Origin: Thermoproteota archaeon
GTDB taxonomy: Archaea > Thermoproteota > Methanomethylicia > Methanomethylicales > B66-G16
Direction of reading: 5' to 3'
DNA length: 6,991 nt
NCBI GenBank assembly: GCA_003649085.1
Contig: QMQV01000075.1
Location: 1 to 6,991 of the forward strand
Shown here: positions 1 to 4,638 of the stretch, one piece after another
How the letters are laid out: every line of letters starts with the position of its first letter
How positions within the stretch are numbered: the first letter of the stretch is position 1
Position numbers and translations under genes: made by a program
Notes under the pieces: generated by a model
Seen by the model: the letters and a program-made list of their open reading frames with translations, nothing else
Told to the model about the DNA's origin: nothing
Database searches by the model: none

Positions 1-16
1 CAATAGGATAGCCCAT
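1..16 (-). CDS. Probable start of a divergent gene leaving the left edge
   Basis: An ATG on the minus strand at 16-14 is preceded by a very strong purine-rich ribosome binding site (complement of 21-32, GGAGGGGGAGGG) at about 4-5 bases. Only five codons (MGYPI) fall inside the window, so no function can be given. A TATA-like element on the same strand (complement of 53-59, CTATAAC) lies at a sensible distance. If real, this gene is divergent from the PadR-type regulator and the two repeats at 63-116 lie between them, which would make it a natural target of that regulator. The call rests only on the ribosome binding site, ATG and TATA-like element. Confidence 0.35.
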
Positions 17-62
17 TAATCCCTCCCCCTCCAACGCCTAGCCAGAAGCAAAGTTATAGAAA

Positions 63-116
63 CTAAAACACAGAGAAATTAAAATTTTTATTTCTAAAAC
101 ACTGCGAAATTAAAAT
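63..116. repeat. Two 23-bp direct repeats, 31-bp period (candidate operator)
   Basis: Copies at 63-85 and 94-116 share 21 of 23 bases (CTAAAACAC...GAAATTAAAAT, differing at the 10th and 12th base). The period of 31 bases is close to three turns of B-DNA, so proteins bound to both copies would lie on the same face. The right copy contains the AT-rich stretch most likely to act as the TATA element of the PadR-type gene (about 109-118). Tandem same-face sites over a core promoter suit an autoregulatory operator; binding by PadR is inferred. Confidence 0.6.
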
Positions 117-162
117 AAACACCAGGCAAACAACATCCTACCAGCGCAGGGTGGCTAACTTA

Positions 163-489
163 ATGATGAGCATAACACCTGGAAGAGCGGGTATCCTGTT
201 AATGAAAGGTTTAGTGCGCTTTGCAATATTGTCGTTGCTTGAAAAACGGGAAATGACAGGATATTCCATCTTAAAAAACTTGAGAAGCTTAACAGGCTTA
301 AACCTACACGCTGGCTCAGTATACCCGTTATTATACAGCCTCGAGAAGTCAGGCTTACTAACTAGCTTCTCCATTGAAAAAGGCAGGAGGAGGCTAAGAT
401 ACTATAAGCTAAGTGAAGCTGGCCGAGAGCTTCTAGGAAAAACTAAACACATTGCTCAAAAGATTTTTGAAGGAGAGCATAGAGCTTAG
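163..489 (+). CDS. PadR-family transcriptional regulator
   Basis: A 108-residue winged helix-turn-helix regulator, the usual size for the short PadR class. The N-terminal core LLMKGLVRFAILSLL is followed by the family signature MTGYSILKNL and by LHAGSVYPLLYSLEKSGLL, which holds the recognition helix; the wing is the basic IEKGRRRLRYYKLSEAG, then a short C-terminal dimerisation helix. I chose ATG 163 because GGGTGG at 149-154 gives an 8-base spaced ribosome binding site; a GTG at 151, four codons upstream in frame, and ATG 166 are alternatives. The protein probably binds the repeats at 63-116 and represses itself and perhaps the divergent left-edge gene. It ends with TAG one base before the convergent thioredoxin-like gene. 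The ligand cannot be inferred. The family call is confident. Confidence 0.88.
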   Translation: MMSITPGRAGILLMKGLVRFAILSLLEKREMTGYSILKNLRSLTGLNLHAGSVYPLLYSLEKSGLLTSFSIEKGRRRLRYYKLSEAGRELLGKTKHIAQKIFEGEHRA

Positions 490-490
490 C

Positions 491-928
491 TCACGTCAAA
501 ACCTTCGAGTTCATGATATCTTCAAACTTCTTGAAGCTAATATAGCCTTCAACTCTCTCAACTATAATTCCCTGCTTATTAATGAAGATTAGTGTTGGGA
601 CAGCGTAAACTCTGTAGTCTGAAAAAGCACGATGCGTTTCATTGCTGTATAGAAGTAGCACAAACTGCGTTTGATTACCATACTTTTGGACAGCTGGAAT
701 CCAAGTATAGACATATAGTAATTCGCAAGGAGTACAGTTAACGGATGCGAAGAATATTACAACAGGCTTTCCCGACGACAAAGCTTCTGCAAGCTCGGGG
801 ACACTTGCTTCAGCTTTACTACCAGGTTCTCCAGGACGCTTAGGTGCAAAAGCTGAGTATAGAGGTGAGAGCACCATAACTACGATTAGCAATAAGCCAA
901 TTAAGACAAGCTTCCTGCTTGCCCTCAT
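491..928 (-). CDS. Exported, membrane-anchored thioredoxin-like protein
   Basis: A 145-residue thioredoxin-fold protein. An N-terminal hydrophobic segment after Arg/Lys (about residues 7-27) is a signal peptide or uncleaved anchor, so the catalytic domain should lie outside the membrane. The active site is Cys65-Thr-Pro-Cys68 in FFASVNCTPCELL, and the conserved cis-proline is Pro111 in AVPTLIF; both are hallmarks of thioredoxins. The role is thiol-disulfide exchange, but whether it reduces or oxidises cannot be told from CTPC. The start ATG (928-926) has GGAG about 9 bases upstream. A TATA-like TTTTAAG (complement of 984-990) fits a promoter, with an inverted repeat (1000-1017) just behind it. 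It is divergent from the CVC-type ArsR gene and convergent with PadR. Confidence 0.85.
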   Translation of the reverse strand: MRASRKLVLIGLLLIVVMVLSPLYSAFAPKRPGEPGSKAEASVPELAEALSSGKPVVIFFASVNCTPCELLYVYTWIPAVQKYGNQTQFVLLLYSNETHRAFSDYRVYAVPTLIFINKQGIIVERVEGYISFKKFEDIMNSKVLT

Positions 929-983
929 GCGACCAAGCTCCAGCTAAACTGTTAACTACAACCTAATAGAATCAACCACGCTA

Positions 984-1017
984 CTTAAAACCACTGTCAA
1001 TACATAAAGTAATGTAT
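984..1017 (-). promoter_or_regulatory. Candidate promoter and inverted repeat upstream of the thioredoxin-like gene
   Basis: On the minus strand TTTTAAG (984-990) lies about 56 bases before the ATG and can act as a TATA box. Immediately upstream is the inverted repeat ATACAT (1000-1005), AAAGTA, ATGTAT (1012-1017). Its half site ATACA also occurs in the palindrome before the ArsR-type gene, although the half-site spacing differs. The rest of 929-1160 holds only a 23-codon open frame (1016-1087) with no ribosome binding site. Confidence 0.4.
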
Positions 1018-1118
1018 GTTTCTCATAGCGGCATTTCTCAAAGAAGCTGAGCAATTTAAGGCATTCAAAGCCTATGTAGAACCTTAGAGCGTGAGCGGGA
1101 GAGACCCCTTGAATGGCG

Positions 1119-1149
1119 TAATATACTTAAGTCTTCCTATACAATTGTA
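1119..1149 (+). promoter_or_regulatory. Promoter and palindromic operator of the ArsR-type gene
   Basis: The TATA-like TAATATACT is at 1119-1127. The perfect 10-bp palindrome TACAATTGTA at 1140-1149 covers the expected transcription start, about 25 bases downstream. An AAGGA ribosome binding site follows at about 1154-1158, then ATG at 1161. A dyad over the start site is the usual position for an autoregulatory ArsR/SmtB operator. Binding is inferred. Confidence 0.55.
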
Positions 1150-1160
1150 AGTTAAGGACG

Positions 1161-1496
1161 ATGAACGAGAAAAATGTGGTATCAGGTTTACGTTTAGCTA
1201 TACTAAAGGCATTAGCAGACCCTGTTAGGCTTGAAATCATAGAGTTTTTGAAAAGCGGTGAAAAATGCGTCTGCGAAATAGCTCCTGTCATAGGCAAAGC
1301 ACAATCGACAGTTTCAAAACACCTAGACATACTATATCACGCTGGGATCTTAGATAGGAGGATTGATGGAAGGCGCACGCTTTATAGGATAAAGGATGAG
1401 CAGATATTCAAGCTTCTCGAAGCTTTAGACAAGTTTATAGCAAATCAGTTAGCCTCTGTAGCCAAAGCCTTTGAGACATTGAAGGGGACCGAATAA
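1161..1496 (+). CDS. ArsR/SmtB-family metal- or thiol-responsive repressor
   Basis: A 111-residue winged-helix protein of the usual ArsR length. The N-terminal helix LAILKALADPVRLEIIEFL is the family signature. Next comes GEKCVCEI with Cys36 and Cys38, equivalent to the ELCVCDL metal-binding box of arsenic/antimony and cadmium sensors. The recognition helix is AQSTVSKHLDIL (residues 47-58), and the wing is RRIDGRRTLYRI. In the family, binding of a soft metal or metalloid, or oxidation of the cysteines, releases DNA. A third cysteine ligand common in some ArsR proteins is absent: only Cys36 and Cys38 occur. The start has AAGGA five bases upstream. The downstream permease and divergent thioredoxin-like gene suggest sulfur or metalloid stress, but the true inducer is unknown. 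Confidence 0.9.
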   Translation: MNEKNVVSGLRLAILKALADPVRLEIIEFLKSGEKCVCEIAPVIGKAQSTVSKHLDILYHAGILDRRIDGRRTLYRIKDEQIFKLLEALDKFIANQLASVAKAFETLKGTE

Positions 1497-1605
1497 GCTA
1501 AAGTTAAGTTTTTCAGAGTTTCTCTATTATCAATATTTCGACATATCGCTAAGCATCGATAAATTTTAAATATACCTACTTAGACAGCATTTAGGGGATT
1601 TAACA
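1497..1605 (+). promoter_or_regulatory. TauE/SafE promoter region with inverted repeat
   Basis: This 109-base gap holds an inverted repeat TATCG (1544-1548), 8 bases, CGATA (1557-1561). It directly abuts a strong TATA-like element TTTAAATATA at 1565-1574. AGGGGAT at 1593-1599 is the ribosome binding site for ATG 1606. The permease therefore probably has its own promoter rather than depending only on read-through from the ArsR-type gene. A short T run at 1510-1514 could end the upstream transcript. Confidence 0.5.
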
Positions 1606-2415
1606 ATGTTGCTATGGGCTTCCATACTTCTTGGAACAGGCCTCTTAGCAGGCTTGGTGGGAGGGCTTTTGGGGATTGGAGGCTGCTCAATAATTTTGCC
1701 AGTGCTAATCTTCATTTACAACTACTCTGAGCCAGTAGCAATAGGCACCACAATAACAGCAGTTATCATAACCGCTGCATCGGGGGCTATTGCCCACATA
1801 AGGATTAAAAACGTTGATCACAAAACCTCAGCAATAATCAACGTAGCAGGTAGCCTAGGAGCAGCTCTCGGCTCAATAATACTCGTCTACATAATGGGGC
1901 AGCTTTGGCTCTTAGACGTGATCTTAGGGCTAGCTTTCATATACACTTCAGTGCGCATGATATATGAAGGAGCTTTGAGAAAAGGCCCCGGCTTAGCCAA
2001 AGGCTCGAAGACAAGTCTACCTGAAGCAAAGGTTGTCCCAGGAAGTTCTTGGGTTAAGGCGATCCTAGGCTTTGGAGTTGGAGTTATAACAGGAATCGTT
2101 GGCTTAGGTGGAGGCTACATGTTAATGCCGCTGTACATCTACGTCTTGCACTCTCCAGTTAAGATAGCGGTTGGCACATCACTAGAGTCTTTTATAGGGC
2201 AAGCCGTCGTGTCGTCAGGCTTTAAACTTTATCAAGGCATCGTAGACATAATGGCAGCCATATGCCTAGGCGTGGGCACGGCTATAGGAGCACAAATAGG
2301 CGCTAGACTTGTACCAAAAGTTCCAGCGTGGTCTATAAAAGCTCTATTCGGAATAATCTTCCTCGTAGTCTCGATAAAATTCCTGTGCAAAGGACTAGGA
2401 ATACCATTTATGTAA
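1606..2415 (+). CDS. TauE/SafE-family anion permease (likely sulfur-compound exporter)
   Basis: A 269-residue integral membrane protein with the internal duplication typical of the TSUP (TauE/SafE) family: about four membrane segments, a cytoplasmic loop near residues 121-149, then four more. Both half repeats start with a glycine-rich signature: GLLGIGGCSIILP (residues 20-32) and GIVGLGGGYMLMP (163-175). Each is followed by a matching segment, AIGTTIT (45-51) and AVGTSLE (188-194). GAQIGARLVPKVP (228-240) is also typical. In the first signature Cys27 replaces the third glycine. The family moves sulfite, sulfonates, sulfoacetate or related anions across the cytoplasmic membrane; substrate and direction are not fixed by sequence. 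It follows a CVC-type ArsR gene by 109 bases and ends 4 bases from a convergent gene. Confidence 0.88.
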   Translation: MLLWASILLGTGLLAGLVGGLLGIGGCSIILPVLIFIYNYSEPVAIGTTITAVIITAASGAIAHIRIKNVDHKTSAIINVAGSLGAALGSIILVYIMGQLWLLDVILGLAFIYTSVRMIYEGALRKGPGLAKGSKTSLPEAKVVPGSSWVKAILGFGVGVITGIVGLGGGYMLMPLYIYVLHSPVKIAVGTSLESFIGQAVVSSGFKLYQGIVDIMAAICLGVGTAIGAQIGARLVPKVPAWSIKALFGIIFLVVSIKFLCKGLGIPFM

Positions 2416-2419
2416 AAAA

Positions 2420-2644
2420 CTACTTCTCAGAACTCCTTGACTTAAGCGCATAAAGCTTGTGAGTCTTAGTCCCCTTACGCTCAAGAAAACCAAAACACTC
2501 GCCAGCAGCTAAGAAACCAGCAAGCCAATTCCTATTAACAGGAATAACCCTATTTAGCTCCGTAACAGATGCGATTGCGTTTTTCTTAAGATACTCTTCA
2601 ATAGCCTCCCAGACAGTCTGAGGGTTTTCGATGTCCACCTCCAT
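2420..2644 (-). CDS. Small winged-helix DNA-binding protein, probable autoregulator
   Basis: A 74-residue protein starting at ATG 2644-2642, chosen because GAGGGGTGG lies about 5 bases upstream. A TTG at 2680 in the same frame would add 12 residues but would place the start inside a perfect palindrome. The sequence reads as a helix (VWEAIEEYLKKNA), a helix-turn-helix (ASVTELNRVIPVNRNWLAGFLAAGECFGFL) and a basic wing (ERKGTKTHKLYAL). This is the layout of small archaeal winged-helix regulators, but I cannot assign a named family. Its promoter carries the palindrome at 2670-2689, and a near copy lies at 2869-2885 before the opposite gene pair, so it probably controls both arms. It ends with TAG, convergent with the permease. 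Confidence 0.72.
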   Translation of the reverse strand: MEVDIENPQTVWEAIEEYLKKNAIASVTELNRVIPVNRNWLAGFLAAGECFGFLERKGTKTHKLYALKSRSSEK

Positions 2645-2669
2645 AAACCCCACCCCTCTGTTTCGCGTG

Positions 2670-2697
2670 CAAGTTTGCAAGCAAACTTGTTTTTAAC
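2670..2697 (-). promoter_or_regulatory. Palindromic operator and TATA-like element of the winged-helix gene
   Basis: CAAGTTTGC (2670-2678), AA, GCAAACTTG (2681-2689) is a perfect inverted repeat with 9-bp arms. On the minus strand a TATA-like GTTAAAAACA (about 2687-2696) abuts it, so the palindrome falls between the TATA element and the expected start site near 2667. A protein bound here should block transcription. A near copy is at 2869-2885. Confidence 0.65.
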
Positions 2698-2752
2698 CAG
2701 GCTTCACGCTCTCCTCTACGTTTAGCTACTCTCTTGTTTTAAGCTTTTCTTA

Positions 2753-2810
2753 GCTAATTAGCGATAAACTTTCTAAGAGAACAATTAAGAGAATAATTAA
2801 GAGGCTAATG
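2753..2810. repeat. Palindrome and three tandem 12-bp repeats in the divergent region
   Basis: GCTAATTAGC at 2753-2762 is a perfect 10-bp palindrome. It is followed by three 12-base units: AAGAGAACAATT (2775-2786), AAGAGAATAATT (2787-2798) and the weaker AAGAGGCTAATG (2799-2810). The first two units differ at one base. They lie between the two operator-like palindromes, about 35-70 bases upstream of the plus-strand TATA element. They may be activator sites or just low-complexity AT-rich DNA. No gene is seen in 2690-2886. Confidence 0.5.
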
Positions 2811-2844
2811 TTAAAAGATTTTGAGAAAAAAGTTTAATAGCTAG

Positions 2845-2885
2845 CATATTTTTATGCAAGTTTAGAAACAAGTTTGCATGCAAAC
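2845..2885 (+). promoter_or_regulatory. Promoter and second copy of the palindromic operator
   Basis: The TATA-like CATATTTTTAT is at 2845-2855. CAAGTTTGC (2869-2877), AT, GCAAAC (2880-2885) matches the 2670-2689 operator in 15 of the 18 arm bases and contains the perfect 14-bp palindrome GTTTGCATGCAAAC (2872-2885). An extra half site, GCAAGTTT, lies at 2856-2863, 12 bases before the equivalent half site of the palindrome. The palindrome covers the expected start site, so this arm should share the regulator of the winged-helix gene. Confidence 0.62.
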
Positions 2886-2886
2886 C

Positions 2887-2988
2887 ATGACTGATGAGGA
2901 CGTGAGAAAAACCCCTGATCGAAGGGGGGTATTGGAAGAAGACGAGTTAGAGATGGCCCCCTTATCAGATCTTCTTGAGGAGGATTGA
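2887..2988 (+). CDS. Possible acidic 33-residue micro-protein
   Basis: An open frame from ATG 2887 to TGA 2986-2988 encodes 33 residues, beginning MTDEDVRKTPDRRG and ending SDLLEED. It is strongly acidic at the C terminus with a basic patch (RKTPDRR) near the start. There is no ribosome binding site upstream, but the predicted transcription start (about 2875) is only some 12 bases before the ATG, so leaderless or short-leader translation is plausible. Its last codons contain the GAGGAGGA ribosome binding site of the next gene, whose ATG follows 6 bases after the stop, suggesting translational coupling. It could be a leader peptide or a small partner protein. No family recognised; it might also be untranslated leader. 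Confidence 0.45.
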   Translation: MTDEDVRKTPDRRGVLEEDELEMAPLSDLLEED

Positions 2989-2994
2989 TGTTTT

Positions 2995-3378
2995 ATGCGC
3001 ACAATTGTTGTATGTGAATCTTGTGGTAGGAGGCTTGAAACAGGCTTTGTAGATGCTAAAGGCTACAAGTACCTATACTGCTTCCCATGCTACGTTAACA
3101 AGCTGCTACAAGCAGAAGAAGCTGAGATATGTGCATGCTGCCCATTCTGGGCTAGATTTGAAGACTTTGACGTAGGCTGGTGCTACAAATACGGCGAGTT
3201 CACAAGAAATACCCACGATTGCTCAAAGGTAATTTCAAAAAGCTATAACCGCAAGTTCTTAGCAAAGCTCATCGAACAAAAACAGGCAATGTTAAAGCCA
3301 GGGGAAAGGAAGCCTATACTACATGAAATTGAGATTATTGAGCAGCCGATAGCTAAGAAAAGGAGAAGCAAGTCCTAA
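2995..3378 (+). CDS. Cysteine-rich, probable metal- or Fe-S-binding protein of unknown function
   Basis: A 127-residue protein with two cysteine clusters. The first is a four-cysteine knuckle, Cys7-x2-Cys10 and Cys29-x2-Cys32 (VVCESCG and LYCFPCY), the pattern of a zinc ribbon. The second has Cys46, Cys48, Cys49, Cys63 and Cys76 (ICACCPF, GWCYKYG, HDCSKV), able to hold another metal or an Fe-S cluster. The C-terminal third is charged, ends with KKRRSKS, and has no cysteine. There is no signal peptide or membrane segment. The start ATG has GAGGAGGA (2977-2984) about 10 bases upstream, inside the preceding micro-ORF. The shared palindrome places it under the same control as the divergent winged-helix gene. 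No named family recognised; the metal type and role are open. Confidence 0.7.
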   Translation: MRTIVVCESCGRRLETGFVDAKGYKYLYCFPCYVNKLLQAEEAEICACCPFWARFEDFDVGWCYKYGEFTRNTHDCSKVISKSYNRKFLAKLIEQKQAMLKPGERKPILHEIEIIEQPIAKKRRSKS

Positions 3379-3449
3379 ACCAGTGCTTTTAACATTACAT
3401 CTCTTAGACATTGAGGTGCTTAAGATAAAGGAGATAAATATGTCAAAAT

Positions 3450-3782
3450 CTATAAAAGCTCCAACTTAAGGTACGGTCTAACCTCTTTGACAAGCTTAAA
3501 ATGCTCATCCCTAGTCTTTAACGTAAGCGCTCGTTTAAGAGCTATTGCAGCTATCAAAATGTCCACAGCAGGCAGAGGCTTACCTATTTTCAATAGGTCT
3601 TTAGATACCTTAATAGCCTCGTCAAAATCCTCTACCGAAGGGTATATCACCTTTAACCTCCTAATTCCCAAAGCCTTTGGAAATTCAACAATGTTTAAAA
3701 CGGTGGTATATCCATCAAGCTCCCTGACACCATGTCTATACTCTTCAATTAAGTAGCTAGTGTCGTAAAGAACCTCTTCCAC
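3450..3782 (-). CDS. vapC: PIN-domain ribonuclease toxin (VapC family)
   Basis: A 110-residue PIN-domain protein, shorter than the usual 125-140. The acidic residues expected to hold Mg2+ or Mn2+ are visible: Asp7 (LYDTSYLIEEY), Glu33 (LNIVEFPKAL), Asp74 (LPAVDILIAAIAL) and Asp92 (LKTRDEHF). VapC toxins cut RNA, often tRNA or rRNA, when freed from the antitoxin; the target cannot be read from sequence. The start is a GTG (3782-3780) that lies inside the antitoxin gene, giving a 34-base overlap; GAGGG about 9 bases upstream supports it. It ends with TAG, convergent with the cysteine-rich gene across 71 bases. Confidence 0.88.
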   Translation of the reverse strand: MEEVLYDTSYLIEEYRHGVRELDGYTTVLNIVEFPKALGIRRLKVIYPSVEDFDEAIKVSKDLLKIGKPLPAVDILIAAIALKRALTLKTRDEHFKLVKEVRPYLKLELL

Positions 3783-4024
3783 TCAAGTTCCCTCATCTTT
3801 TCAAAGCTCTTAATAACATCATCGATATTGAGCTTTTCAACATCAGATAAAACGTCTTCCCCTAAGCGAATAGCTATGTCTTCCACATCGTACACATTGC
3901 TTTTCTCGAGTTTCTCAAGATACTCTACAATAGCTCTCCTAGCTACCTCACTCCACTTAACTTCCTTATACTTCTTCATTTTCTCGTAGACTTCCTTTGG
4001 TATTGACAATGTTATATTTGGCAT
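3749..4024 (-). CDS. vapB: Ribbon-helix-helix antitoxin (VapB-type) paired with the PIN toxin
   Basis: A 91-residue protein. The first 40 residues form a ribbon-helix-helix DNA-binding domain: strand NITLSIP, helix KEVYEKMKKYKEV, then helix KWSEVARRAIVEYLEKLEK. The rest (about 43-91) is a charged, helical tail of the kind that wraps and blocks a VapC active site. The gene ends 34 bases inside vapC, so the last eleven codons are read in two frames, implying tight translational coupling. The ATG at 4024 has no ribosome binding site, and a TATA-like element about 25 bases upstream suggests a leaderless transcript. The promoter lies inside a 30-base interrupted palindrome (4028-4057), a likely operator for autorepression. 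Confidence 0.87.
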   Translation of the reverse strand: MPNITLSIPKEVYEKMKKYKEVKWSEVARRAIVEYLEKLEKSNVYDVEDIAIRLGEDVLSDVEKLNIDDVIKSFEKMRELEWKRFFTTLAT

Positions 4025-4027
4025 AGC

Positions 4028-4057
4028 AAATAAAAATGTGAAAACACATATTTATTT
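4028..4057 (-). promoter_or_regulatory. Palindromic operator and promoter of vapBC
   Basis: AAATAAA-A-ATGTG (4028-4040), AAAA, CACAT-A-TTTATTT (4045-4057) is an inverted repeat with 13-base arms and one mismatch. It fills almost the whole 34-base gap between the flavin-reductase-type gene and vapB. Read on the minus strand, AAATAAATATG (4047-4057) can serve as the TATA box, with transcription starting at or near the vapB ATG. The overlap of dyad and core promoter fits autorepression by the VapB ribbon-helix-helix dimer. Confidence 0.6.
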
Positions 4058-4058
4058 A

Positions 4059-4577
4059 CTAATCTCTAAAAACTACCTTCTCCCCTACCTTGTAGAACTC
4101 CTTGCTAGAATAGTGCATTATCGGCTTAAACTGCGTTGTCTCAACGTGTTCAGCTACTACCTTGCCTACAACTAAGTAGTGGTCGCCAAACCTCTCTATA
4201 AGCTCCACAACACACTCAAGTTGAACTGGGCACTTCTTAATCCTCAGAGGCTTAACCTTAACGCTAGGCACGGTCTCAAGATTTGCCAACTTAAACTTAT
4301 CAACATCTCTACCACTCTCAGAGCCACAAATCCAAACCTCCTTTAACATGTCCTCAGTAGCCATGTTCAACACAAACTCCCGCACTTCTTGCAAGTTATT
4401 GAAAGTGTATCTCTCAGGCGCCACAGCAAAGCAAACGTACTTTGGGTCAAAGCTTATCGGCATAACGAAGGAAAACGACGCGACGTTTGGCTTACCTTCT
4501 TTATTGCAGGTAGTTACTAGAGCAGTAGGTCTAGGAAATATAAGCTTGCTTATCTTCTCAACAGCCAGAATGGACAC
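4059..4577 (-). CDS. Flavin reductase-like FMN-binding protein
   Basis: A 172-residue cytoplasmic protein of the flavin reductase-like split beta-barrel family. The N-terminal signature FPRPTALVTT is followed by GKPNVASFSFVMPISFDP and VCFAVAPERYTFNNL (residues 14-62), which form the flavin-binding barrel, and by EFVLNM (67-72). SESGRDVDKF (86-95) and GDHYLVVGKVV (131-141) are also typical. In the family these proteins bind FMN and reduce it with NAD(P)H or act as flavoredoxin-like electron carriers; the exact partner is not evident. The GTG start (4577) has AAGGGG 3-4 bases upstream. The stop is TAG followed at once by TAA, a tandem stop. It shares a 61-base gap and probably one TATA element with the divergent gene at 4639. 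Confidence 0.87.
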   Translation of the reverse strand: MSILAVEKISKLIFPRPTALVTTCNKEGKPNVASFSFVMPISFDPKYVCFAVAPERYTFNNLQEVREFVLNMATEDMLKEVWICGSESGRDVDKFKLANLETVPSVKVKPLRIKKCPVQLECVVELIERFGDHYLVVGKVVAEHVETTQFKPIMHYSSKEFYKVGEKVVFRD

Positions 4578-4605
4578 CCCTTGTTAACTTCTATTAACGA
4601 AAAAC

Positions 4606-4613
4606 CTTTTATA
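4606..4613. promoter_or_regulatory. TATA element possibly shared by two divergent genes
   Basis: CTTTTATA at 4606-4613, read on the other strand as TATAAAAG, is the only good TATA-like element in the 61-base gap. It is about 33 bases from the GTG of the flavin reductase gene and about 29 from the GTG at 4639. It could therefore place transcription starts a few bases before either start codon, with the plus-strand gene essentially leaderless. Confidence 0.45.
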
Positions 4614-4638
4614 CAATTTTTTATCTGATGGTAAGATT

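Noticed and set aside
1016..1087. A 23-codon plus-strand frame with amphipathic-looking residues
   Set aside because: There is no ribosome binding site or promoter at the right distance, and it begins inside an inverted repeat. Too short to support as a gene.
3440..3469. A nine-codon frame with an excellent AAAGGAGAT site overlapping the vapC 3' end
   Set aside because: The ribosome binding site is striking, but nine codons antisense to the vapC end cannot be supported as a gene.
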